Part shown: positions 1 through 5,962 of the stretch, in pieces
Layout of the letters: every line of letters begins with the position of its first letter
How positions within the stretch are numbered: position 1 is the first letter of the stretch
Source: 66-474 sp036759545
GTDB lineage: Bacteria > Pseudomonadota > Gammaproteobacteria > Xanthomonadales > Rhodanobacteraceae
Reading direction: 5' to 3'
DNA length: 15,652 nucleotides
Assembly: GCA_036759545.1 (NCBI GenBank)
Contig: DAIOUL010000061.1
Location: 1 to 15,652, forward strand
Position numbers and translations under genes: made by a program
Notes under the pieces: generated by a model
Told to the model about the DNA's origin: nothing
Databases searched by the model: none
Seen by the model: only the letters and a program-made list of their open reading frames with translations

Positions 1-416
1 GATTCGCGCGCCAGCACCAGGAAGGTTTCGATCAGCGCCTCGATCTCGCGCACCGAACGGCGGATGCGCGTCAGCGAGCGCTGCGCGAACGGGCTGAGAT
101 CGGCTTCATCCGCCAGCACGTCCGCCGCGACCTTGATGATGGTCAGCGGCGTGCGCAGTTCATGGCTGGCGTCGCGGGTGAAATTGCGCTCGCGTTCGAC
201 GAACGCCTGCAGCCGCAGCGCCAGGTTGCGGAACGCGTGCGCGAGCGTGGCGACGTCGCTGTCCCCGGACACGAAGCGGTCGAGCGCGATCGCGCCGGGG
301 TGTGCGGGATCCCATTCGCGCATCGCGCGGGCCAGCGCCACCATCGGCGAAGGCACGCGCCGCAGCACGCGTTGGGCTATCGCCCGCCGCCGTGGCGTGA
401 ACTTGCGCTTTCGCAT
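1..416 (-). CDS. Sensor histidine kinase, N-terminal part (3' end outside window)
   Basis: Two-component sensor kinase that should autophosphorylate on histidine and pass the phosphate to the response regulator encoded just upstream. About 138 residues are visible. Residues 24-72 resemble the C-terminal part of a HAMP linker. The HisKA H-box FTRDASHELRTPLT follows, with the phosphoacceptor His at residue 85. The ATPase domain lies beyond the window. The ATG is fixed because the response regulator's TGA is in the same frame two codons upstream (TGA-AAC-ATG), so no longer start exists; there is no clear ribosome binding site and translation is probably coupled. Oddity: the protein starts with a basic stretch (MRKRKFTPRRR) and has no transmembrane helix or sensor domain before the H-box, whereas related kinases normally carry about 150 more N-terminal residues. 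It may be a soluble kinase or the product of an N-terminal deletion. The kinase call is secure; its stimulus is unknown. Confidence 0.88.
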   Translation of the reverse strand, partial: MRKRKFTPRRRAIAQRVLRRVPSPMVALARAMREWDPAHPGAIALDRFVSGDSDVATLAHAFRNLALRLQAFVERERNFTRDASHELRTPLTIIKVAADVLADEADLSPFAQRSLTRIRRSVREIEALIETFLVLARE

Positions 417-419
417 GTT

Positions 420-1148
420 TCAAGCTTGCGCAGCGGCACCCATCTCGGATTCGAGATCGGCCAGCCGGTACCCCGCGCTGTGGATGGTGTGCAGCAGCGG
501 CCGATTGAACGGCTTGTCGATCACCTTGCGCAGATTGTAGAGGTGCGAACGCAAGGTATCCGAATCGGGCAGAGTGTCGCCCCAGATCTCGCGCTCGATG
601 TCGCGCCGGCTGACCACGCGCGGCGATTCGCGCATCAGGATGGTCAGCAGCTTCAGGCCGATCGGCGAAACCTGCAATTCCTCGCCGTTGCGGGTCAGCC
701 GCAGGGTGGCGGTGTCCAGGGTGAGATCGCCGACCTTCAACACTTCTGCGGAAACCTGGCGGCGGTCGCGGCGGATCAGCGCGCGCACCCGCGCTTCCAG
801 TTCGCGCGGCTCGAAGGGCTTGACCAGATAATCGTCCGCGCCGGCATCGAGGCCGATCAGCTTGTCTTCCAGCGTGTCGCGCGCCGTCAGCATCAGCACC
901 GGCGTGGACTTCTTCGCATCCGATCGCAATTTGCGGCAGACATCCAGGCCGTCCATGCCGGGCAGCATGAGATCCAGCACCACTACGTCGAAACTGCCCG
1001 ACACGGCCAGGTGCAGGCCCGTGACGCCATCGGCGGCATAGTCTACCGAATAGCCTCGGCGTTCCAGGAATTCGCCGATCATCTCGGCGATGCCGCGATT
1101 GTCCTCGACCAGCAACACCAGGCCGGACTGTTCTTCGCGCGCGCCCAT
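420..1148 (-). CDS. OmpR/PhoB-family DNA-binding response regulator
   Basis: Transcriptional regulator of a two-component system, 242 residues. The receiver domain (about residues 9-124) has the acidic pair E15-D16, phosphoacceptor D59 in VVLDLMLPGMDG, T88 in LMLTA, and K110 in LVKPFE. The C-terminal winged helix (about 133-232) ends with the typical LRSHLYNLRKVID...HTIHSAGYRLAD pattern. The ATG at 1148 is chosen because GAGGGG lies about 6 bases upstream; an in-frame ATG at 1193 has no such site and adds a non-conserved tail. The kinase gene follows after 3 nt, so the two form an operon. Target genes are not identifiable here. The divergent EF-hand gene is only a neighbour, though it could be a target. 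Family assignment is secure. Confidence 0.95.
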   Translation of the reverse strand: MGAREEQSGLVLLVEDNRGIAEMIGEFLERRGYSVDYAADGVTGLHLAVSGSFDVVVLDLMLPGMDGLDVCRKLRSDAKKSTPVLMLTARDTLEDKLIGLDAGADDYLVKPFEPRELEARVRALIRRDRRQVSAEVLKVGDLTLDTATLRLTRNGEELQVSPIGLKLLTILMRESPRVVSRRDIEREIWGDTLPDSDTLRSHLYNLRKVIDKPFNRPLLHTIHSAGYRLADLESEMGAAAQA

Positions 1149-1222
1149 GCGTGCCCCCTCGAAAGCGGAAACGGGTGAACCGACGGCGATCATCGCGCGA
1201 ATTTGCCGCTTTCGGGGTGAGC

Positions 1223-1251
1223 AATACGTGAATCGCCGGCCCGGCTGTCAA
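1223..1251 (-). promoter_or_regulatory. Candidate sigma-70 promoter for the response regulator-kinase operon
   Basis: On the minus strand a perfect -35 TTGACA (1246-1251) is followed after 17 nt by a weak -10 CGTATT (1223-1228). The predicted leader to the ATG at 1148 is about 65-70 nt. Only the -35 is convincing, so this is a tentative call. Confidence 0.35.
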
Positions 1252-1307
1252 CCTGTGCCCGGATCCTGCGTTTAAGATCATTCCTCCGCCTTCGTTCGGG
1301 AGTTCCC

Positions 1308-1628
1308 ATGCGCCTGCAACCGGTTGTTCTTCTGACCCTGCTGTCCTGTGCCGTTCCCGCCGCATTCGCCCAATCGGCGGCCGACGCGACTTCGTCCGCG
1401 CCGGCGCGCGAGCGCCAGCCGCTGGACGCCAATCACGACGGCGTCATCACCCGCGAAGAGGCCCAGGCGCGCCCCGGCATCGCCAAGCACTTCGACCAGA
1501 TCGACACCAATCACGACGGCCAGATCGATCGCAACGAATTCCGCGCCTTCCACGACCGGATGAAAGGCCGCCGCGAGCAGAAGAAGGAACGCTCCACTGC
1601 GCCGGCGGAGGATTCATCGGCTGGATGA
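1308..1628 (+). CDS. Small secreted EF-hand calcium-binding protein
   Basis: A 106-residue exported protein of unknown role. Residues 1-21 form a signal peptide with likely cleavage at AFA|QS. Two canonical 12-residue EF-hand loops follow: DANHDGVITREE (residues 40-51) and DTNHDGQIDRNE (residues 66-77), each with Asp/Asn/Asp at positions 1, 3 and 5, Gly at 6 and Glu at 12. A charged Lys/Arg-rich tail (from about 86) ends the protein. GGGAG lies 6 nt before the ATG, supporting the start. It is divergent from the response regulator (159 nt between starts). Its last 15 bases overlap the convergent tesA 3' end, so the two stop codons sit inside each other's reading frames. Periplasmic calcium binding is inferred from the motif. 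Calcium sensing or buffering is possible, but no partner is visible. Confidence 0.9.
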   Translation: MRLQPVVLLTLLSCAVPAAFAQSAADATSSAPARERQPLDANHDGVITREEAQARPGIAKHFDQIDTNHDGQIDRNEFRAFHDRMKGRREQKKERSTAPAEDSSAG

Positions 1629-2273
1629 TTGCGCTGCCTTGATCGTGCGGGTACCGAGCATCGGCGCCAGCGCGGGCCACACGTTGCCGAGCACCCTCGG
1701 CTGCGCCGCGGCGGTGGGGTGCAGACCGTCTTCCTGCATGGCCTTCGGATCGAGGGCGATGCCTTGCAACAGGAACGGCACCAGCCCGGTGTGGTTCTGT
1801 CTGGCCAGTTGCGCGTAGATCTCGCGCAAGCCGTCGCGGTACTGCGGACCGTAGTTCACCGGCAACTCGATTCCGAGCAGCAGCACCTTTGCGCCGCTGT
1901 CACGGCATTGCGCGATCATCGTGGCCAAGTTCGCGCGGATTTCCGTCAGCGGCAGCCCGCGCAGGCCGTCGTTCGCACCGAGTTCCAGGATTACCAGCGA
2001 AGGCCGGTAGCGCTTCAGCAGCTCCGGCAAGCGGCTGAGACCCGACGCGGTCGTTTCGCCGCTGACGCTGGCATTGATCAATGTGCGCGGCGGCCGCATC
2101 TCACGCAGACGCGCCTGCAGCAGGCTGGGCCAGCCCTTGTCCAATTCGATATTGTGCGCGGCGGACAACGAATCTCCGAGCAGCAGGATCGTTTCGCCGG
2201 AAGCCGCGAATGTGCGCCCGGCGGCCACCAGCACAAGGCAGAACAACATGCAGGACGGCAGCCAGAATCGCAT
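1614..2273 (-). CDS. tesA: Periplasmic GDSL esterase / acyl-CoA thioesterase I (TesA)
   Basis: SGNH-fold hydrolase of the TesA family (thioesterase I / arylesterase / lysophospholipase L1), 219 residues. It cleaves acyl thioesters and esters in the periplasm. A signal peptide covers about residues 1-23. The four SGNH blocks are all present: GDSLSA with nucleophile S35; the Gly block at SGETTASGL (71-79); GANDGLRG with N101; and DGLHP with D182 and H185. The ATG at 2273 is chosen because the signal peptide starts there, although an open frame continues upstream. The gene is divergent from ybbA-ybbP exactly as in E. coli, and its first 26 bases overlap the 5' end of ybbA. Genetic linkage and, from memory, recent work on the E. 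coli proteins suggest TesA works with YbbAP on hydrophobic substrates. The 3' end overlaps the EF-hand gene. Confidence 0.93.
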   Translation of the reverse strand: MRFWLPSCMLFCLVLVAAGRTFAASGETILLLGDSLSAAHNIELDKGWPSLLQARLREMRPPRTLINASVSGETTASGLSRLPELLKRYRPSLVILELGANDGLRGLPLTEIRANLATMIAQCRDSGAKVLLLGIELPVNYGPQYRDGLREIYAQLARQNHTGLVPFLLQGIALDPKAMQEDGLHPTAAAQPRVLGNVWPALAPMLGTRTIKAAQSSSR

Positions 2274-2934
2274 CGCTCTACTCTCGGCGGAAGGGGTGGG
2301 CAAATACATCGATGGCCCCTCGGGCCGGCTCGACATCCTCAACCATGTCAGCCTCGAAGTGAATGCGGGGGAAACCGTCGCAATCACCGGCGCTTCCGGT
2401 TCCGGTAAGACCACGCTGCTGGGCCTGTTGGCCGGCCTCGATCTGCCCAGCCGCGGCAGCGTGCGGCTGGATGGCCAGACCTTGGAAACGCTGGATGAAG
2501 AAACACGCGCACGATTGCGTTTACGCAATGTTGGATTCGTATTCCAGTCTTTTCACCTGTTGCCCGCGTTGACCGCGGAAGAAAACGTGTTGTTGCCGCT
2601 GGAATTGGATGGCGCAGCGGATGCGGGCGTGCGCGCACGCGAAGCCTTGGCCGCGGTGGGCTTGCGCGATCGTGCCGCGCACTACCCGCACCAGTTGTCG
2701 GGCGGCGAACAGCAACGCGTGGCGATCGCGCGCGCGTTCGTGCACTCGCCGCGGATTCTGTTCGCAGACGAGCCGACCGGCAATCTGGATCGCCACACAG
2801 GCGCCGCAATCGGCGATCTGCTGTTCGCCTTGAACCGCGAGCATCGCACCACGCTGGTGCTGGTCACGCACGATGCCGAACTGGCCGCGCGCTGCGCGCG
2901 CGTGCACGAACTGGTCGATGGACGGCTGACGTGA
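2248..2934 (+). CDS. ybbA: ABC transporter ATP-binding protein YbbA (LolD/MacB-like)
   Basis: Cytoplasmic ATPase subunit, 228 residues, of a type VII (MacB/LolCDE-class) ABC system. Visible motifs: Walker A GASGSGKTT (48-56), Q-loop Q100 in FVFQSFHLLP, signature LSGGEQQR (150-157), Walker B ILFADEP (170-176) with D174/E175, D-loop NLD, and switch H208 in LVTHD. The ATG at 2248 has a modest AAGG about 10 nt upstream. The frame is open further back, but that sequence is the antisense of tesA and is not YbbA-like. The TGA overlaps the first possible GTG of ybbP, so the two genes are one operon. Divergent tesA supports YbbA over LolD, since LolD would normally sit with lolC/lolE. Promoter sequences must lie within tesA coding DNA. 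Confidence 0.93.
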   Translation: MQDGSQNRIALLSAEGVGKYIDGPSGRLDILNHVSLEVNAGETVAITGASGSGKTTLLGLLAGLDLPSRGSVRLDGQTLETLDEETRARLRLRNVGFVFQSFHLLPALTAEENVLLPLELDGAADAGVRAREALAAVGLRDRAAHYPHQLSGGEQQRVAIARAFVHSPRILFADEPTGNLDRHTGAAIGDLLFALNREHRTTLVLVTHDAELAARCARVHELVDGRLT

Positions 2935-2985
2935 AGAATTTGGATTACCGTACCGGTGATTCCGAGCGTGCTGTTGTTGAGAAGT

Positions 2986-3003
2986 GCGGCCATGGATGGC
3001 CGC
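2986..3003. repeat. Perfect 6-bp hairpin with ATGGAT loop in the ybbA-ybbP junction
   Basis: GCGGCC-ATGGAT-GGCCGC, followed by CTTTTA at 3003-3008, lies between the ybbA stop and the favoured ybbP start. The flanks (AAGTG before, TTTTA after) resemble, on the opposite strand, the degenerate copy at 5581-5606. This looks like a dispersed intergenic hairpin, and it argues that ybbP translation begins downstream of it. Confidence 0.6.
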
Positions 3004-3023
3004 TTTTACGCGCAGGGATGCGC

Positions 3024-5507
3024 ATGAACCTGCGCCACGCATTGCGGAATCTGCGCCGCGAATGGCGGCTGCCGGAATTGCGCACGCTGATCCTCGCGCT
3101 GCTGCTGTCGGTGATCGCGCTGGGCGCGGTCGGCACCTTATCGACGCGCGTCGAGCGCGCGGTGCTGATGGGCGCTGCGGAGTTGATCGGCGGCGACATG
3201 GGCGTGAACGCGGCCACGCCGTTACCAGATTCTTTCGTCGAACAGGCGCACACGCTGGGACTGCGCACCAGCAAGCTCGCCGATTTCCCGAGCGTGGCTT
3301 TCGCCAACAACCGCAGCCAGTTGCTGGAAGTGATCGCAGGCGACGCAGCCTGGCCGCTGCGCGGCAAATTGGTGGTGCTCGGCGCGCACGGTCGCGAGAT
3401 CGACACACACGCGCCTCCAGCCGGACAGTTGTACCTGGATCATCGTGCGCTGATCGCCTTGGGTCTGCGGGTGGGCGATCGCGTGCAACTCGGCGGACGC
3501 GACTTGGCGATCGTGGCGCAACTGCAACGTGAGCCGGGCGCGAGCGACCTGGTTTCGCTGGCGCCGCGCGCGGTGATGGCGCTGGCCGATGCGCAGGCCG
3601 CGGGACTGCTCGGCACCGGCAGCCGCGCACACCATCGTTTGTTGGTCGCAGGCGAACCTGATCAGGTCGACGCGTATCGCGCCTGGGCGAAAGCGCATCT
3701 GCCTTCGGATGCCGATCTGGTCACGCCGCAGGAAGTGCAGGAGCGGTTGCGCGTGTCGTTCGACCGCGCCGGCGCGTTCCTGCGCTTGTCCGCCTTGCTC
3801 GCCGCGTTGCTGGCCGGCATCGCGATCGCGTTGTCGGCGCGGCGCTATGCGCGCCGCAAGATCGACGAGATCGCGCTGCTGCGCGCGCTGGGTGCTTCGC
3901 GCGGATTCGCATTCGGAGGATTGCTGTTGACGCTGGCCGTGCCTTCGGTGATCGCCGCGATCGTGGGCGCAGGGATCGCGTTGGGGCTGTCTTCGGCGGC
4001 ATTCGCCTTCGCGCATGGCTTGTTGCCGCCTTCGGCGCAGGACGTGCCGCTGCCGCTGGGCCCCGCCTTCGCCGCAGCCGGCATCGCGCTGGCGGTGCTG
4101 GCCGGTTTCGCGCTACCGCCGCTGGCGAGATTGGCGAACGTGCCACCGGTCGCGGTGTTCCGCCGCATCGGACTGCAATCGCCACGCCGCTTCGACGTCC
4201 TGTATCTGCTGCCGATACTGGTCGCGCTGGGATTGATCGCGCTGGAAAGCGGCACCTGGAAACTTGCAGGCGTATTGGCGGCAACACTCGCCGGTGCGGC
4301 GGTGTTCGCGCTGGCGGTGACCGCGGCGATGCTGTGGCTGATCCGCAAACAACTTGCGCGACTGCATCCCGCCTTGCGCCTGGGCGCCAGCGCGCTGACG
4401 CGGCGTCGCGGGTTGAGCCTGGTGCAAACCGTGGCGATCACGCTGGGCCTCACGGCGCTGATGATGCTGGCGGTGATCGCGCCCTCGCTACTGGACAACT
4501 GGCGGCGCGAATTGCCGGCGGATACGCCCAATTGGTTCGTGGTCAATGTGCAGGATGCGCAACGGCAGGCCGTGATGGCATCGCTGCAAAAGATCGGTGC
4601 GACACGCCTCAACAGCATGCCGGTCGCGGTCGGCAAGCTGGTTTCGATCGATGAAGTGCCCGTCGACCGTATGCGTTTCCACAGCCGCGAAGCCCGCGAA
4701 ACTGCGCAACGGCAGGTGCGGCTGTCATGGAGCGCGGCGCTGCCGCCGGCCAATCGCGTGATCGCCGGCCGCTGGTTTCCTTTGCAGCCGCAAACTGCGG
4801 AAGTATCGCTGGACCGTATGTGGGCCGACACGTTCCATTTGCGACTCGGCGACACGCTAGGGTTCCTGGTCGGCGAGCGCCGCATCGACGCCAAACTCAC
4901 CAGCATCCGCGAAGTGGACTGGAGCCGCTTCAACGTCAATTTCTTCGTGATGCTGGATCCGGTCCACGGTGGCGAACTGCCGCACGACTGGATCGCGAGC
5001 TTCCACCTGCCGCGCGGCAACGCGAACGCGCTCGCGGTTTTCTCGCGCGATTATCCCAATCTCTCGCTGATCGACGTGGACGAACTGCTGGATCGGGCGA
5101 GAGAAATCGTTTCGCAGGTCACCGGCGCCGCAAGATGGGTGCTGGCTTTCAGCTTGGCTGCAGGCGCGCTGGTGCTGGCCGCGGCGCTGACGATGAGCGC
5201 CGCCGAGCGCCGCCACGAAGCCGCGCTGCTGCGCACGCTGGGCGCGCGCGGCGGTCAACTGCGCCTGGCGGCGTTGTGCGAATTCGCGCTGCTGGGCGCG
5301 GTGTCGGGCCTGACCGCCTTGTTGGGCGCGGCCGCAGCCGGCGCGTGGCTGGCCCATACGGTGTTTCGCATCCGTGACTTCGCGCCGCCATGGACACCAT
5401 TGCTGATCGCGGCAGCCGCATCGGCGATCGTGGTTGCCGCACTGGGGCTCGCGGGCACGCGGCGCATTCTGCGCGCCTCGCCATTGCTGATATTGCGTAA
5501 GGGCTAG
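3024..5507 (+). CDS. ybbP: ABC transporter permease YbbP (FtsX-like, duplicated)
   Basis: Inner-membrane permease partner of YbbA, 827 residues from this start, close to the roughly 800 of E. coli YbbP. Layout: an N-terminal transmembrane helix just after RREWRLPELR (TLILALLLSVIALGAVGTL); a large periplasmic domain; a first FtsX helix cluster; intermediate helices; a second periplasmic domain (containing NWFVVNVQDAQR and REVDWSRFNVNFFVMLDP); and a C-terminal FtsX cluster (RHEAALLRTLGARGGQLRLAALCEFALLG shows the family's cytoplasmic coupling motif). The ATG at 3024 has AGGG 6 nt upstream. A GTG at 2931 overlapping the ybbA stop (GTGA) is in frame and would add 31 residues, but these include a hairpin repeat and match nothing in YbbP. 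An ATG at 3018 is also possible. Likely role with YbbA and TesA: moving or extracting hydrophobic molecules from the inner membrane; the substrate is not settled. Confidence 0.9.
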   Translation: MNLRHALRNLRREWRLPELRTLILALLLSVIALGAVGTLSTRVERAVLMGAAELIGGDMGVNAATPLPDSFVEQAHTLGLRTSKLADFPSVAFANNRSQLLEVIAGDAAWPLRGKLVVLGAHGREIDTHAPPAGQLYLDHRALIALGLRVGDRVQLGGRDLAIVAQLQREPGASDLVSLAPRAVMALADAQAAGLLGTGSRAHHRLLVAGEPDQVDAYRAWAKAHLPSDADLVTPQEVQERLRVSFDRAGAFLRLSALLAALLAGIAIALSARRYARRKIDEIALLRALGASRGFAFGGLLLTLAVPSVIAAIVGAGIALGLSSAAFAFAHGLLPPSAQDVPLPLGPAFAAAGIALAVLAGFALPPLARLANVPPVAVFRRIGLQSPRRFDVLYLLPILVALGLIALESGTWKLAGVLAATLAGAAVFALAVTAAMLWLIRKQLARLHPALRLGASALTRRRGLSLVQTVAITLGLTALMMLAVIAPSLLDNWRRELPADTPNWFVVNVQDAQRQAVMASLQKIGATRLNSMPVAVGKLVSIDEVPVDRMRFHSREARETAQRQVRLSWSAALPPANRVIAGRWFPLQPQTAEVSLDRMWADTFHLRLGDTLGFLVGERRIDAKLTSIREVDWSRFNVNFFVMLDPVHGGELPHDWIASFHLPRGNANALAVFSRDYPNLSLIDVDELLDRAREIVSQVTGAARWVLAFSLAAGALVLAAALTMSAAERRHEAALLRTLGARGGQLRLAALCEFALLGAVSGLTALLGAAAAGAWLAHTVFRIRDFAPPWTPLLIAAAASAIVVAALGLAGTRRILRASPLLILRKG

Positions 5508-5508
5508 T

Positions 5509-5553
5509 GCGAACGTTCCTGTTCGCTGTTCCAGGAACGCGAACTCGCAATCG
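5509..5553 (+). repeat. 45-nt structured repeat, copy 1
   Basis: Begins one base after the ybbP stop codon. The first arm GCGAAC pairs with GTTCGC around loop GTTCCT. It is followed by the near-palindrome GTTCC-A-GGAAC and ends CTCGCAATCG. It matches copy 2 at about 37 of 45 positions. Two of the differences keep base pairing, one in each stem. Confidence 0.75.
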
Positions 5554-5582
5554 TGCCTTTTCGGCACTCGGGTTCCGGAAAA

Positions 5583-5600
5583 GGCGGCCATCCCTTGCCG
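5583..5600 (+). repeat. Degenerate ATCC-type hairpin
   Basis: CGGC-CATCCCTT-GCCG in an AAAAGG...TACTTTC setting. It aligns with the reverse complement of the hairpin at 2986-3003 and its flanks (AAAAGCGGCC...GGCCGCACTT), with a weakened stem. It is probably an older copy of the same dispersed hairpin. Confidence 0.45.
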
Positions 5601-5700
5601 TACTTTCACTTGTCAACCGATATCACCCCGACGCGTTTTTAAGTTCGCACCGGCGTGATGCCGTTGCACCCACAAACATCAGAAGCGATGACGTGAGCTT

Positions 5701-5737
5701 CGCGGCGGCAGACCTCCCCCTGACCGCCGCGATTTTT
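5701..5737 (+). terminator. Intrinsic terminator downstream of ybbA-ybbP
   Basis: An 8-bp GC stem, CGCGGCGG (5701-5708) with CCGCCGCG (5724-5731), encloses a 15-nt loop and is followed by ATTTTT. This is the only good rho-independent terminator on the plus strand here. It would give ybbAP mRNA a 3' untranslated region of about 230 nt, or end an unannotated small RNA. Confidence 0.65.
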
Positions 5738-5739
5738 AT

Positions 5740-5784
5740 GCAAACGTTCCTGTTTGCTGTTCTAAGAACAGGGATTCGCAATCG
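5740..5784 (+). repeat. 45-nt structured repeat, copy 2
   Basis: GCAAAC pairs with GTTTGC around the same GTTCCT loop as copy 1. Then comes the 15-bp interrupted palindrome CTGTTCT-A-AGAACAG, and the copy ends TTCGCAATCG. It begins two bases after the T-run of the terminator at 5701-5737. As with copy 1, it sits directly behind a transcript 3' end signal. Confidence 0.75.
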
Positions 5785-5797
5785 CACTCCGATGAAA

Positions 5798-5932
5798 CTT
5801 CACTCAAGCAACCGTCCTTGGTGCGGCCTTCCGATCGGCATCCTGCCTCACCCGAATCTTGTGCACGATCTGCGATTCAACGCAGATCGTAAGCGCACAA
5901 AATTCGACCCTGGCCGCACTTTCAAAGTGAAG
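5798..5932. repeat. Nested inverted repeats enclosing the 97-nt element (copy A)
   Basis: CTTCACT (5798-5804) pairs with AGTGAAG (5926-5932). Inside it GTGCGGCC (5821-5828) pairs with GGCCGCAC (5912-5919). Inside that CGAAT (5853-5857) pairs with ATTCG (5902-5906), directly flanking the terminal hairpin of the 97-nt element. All arms are perfect. The whole could fold into one long branched structure 30-165 nt downstream of the GSGD-repeat gene's stop. Confidence 0.6.
5805..5900 (-). repeat. 97-nt structured intergenic element, copy A
   Basis: On the plus strand it reads CAAGCAACC-GTCCTT-GGTGC, then a GGC-ATCCT-GCC mini-hairpin, then a terminal hairpin. That hairpin has outer stem TTGTGC/GCACAA, inner stem ACGATCTGCG/CGCAGATCGT, loop ATTCAA (5875-5880) and 3' bulge AAGC (5891-5894). 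The same design with different stem sequences occurs at 12285-12382. It is oriented so that the terminal hairpin faces the 3' end of the minus-strand gene, hence the strand given. Confidence 0.75.
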
Positions 5933-5962
5933 CACGCTCTGAAGAAACTCCCTGCAAACAAA

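Larger units (their letters stand above)
5508..5962. other. 455-nt noncoding interval rich in repeats and hairpins
   Basis: This lies between the ybbP stop and the stop of the GSGD-repeat gene, so both neighbours end here. It holds two copies of a 45-nt repeat, a degenerate ATCCAT-type hairpin, an intrinsic terminator, and one copy of the 97-nt structured element inside two further nested stems. The open frame running through it on the plus strand continues antisense through the GSGD-repeat gene, has no independent support, and is not called. Confidence 0.75.

Noticed and set aside
160..1365. 401-codon minus-strand frame spanning the kinase start and the response regulator
   Set aside because: It is a frame-shifted shadow of the response regulator and kinase, whose own frames show full domain motifs.
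5509..5784. LexA or other SOS operator in the GTTC/GAAC-rich repeats
   Set aside because: Spacing fits neither CTGT-N8-ACAG nor GTTC-N7-GTTC, and the copies lie at 3' ends of genes rather than in promoters.
5859..5900. Integron attC site
   Set aside because: The hairpin is attC-like in shape, but there are no GTTRRRY-type core ends, no extrahelical-base pattern and no integron cassette nearby.
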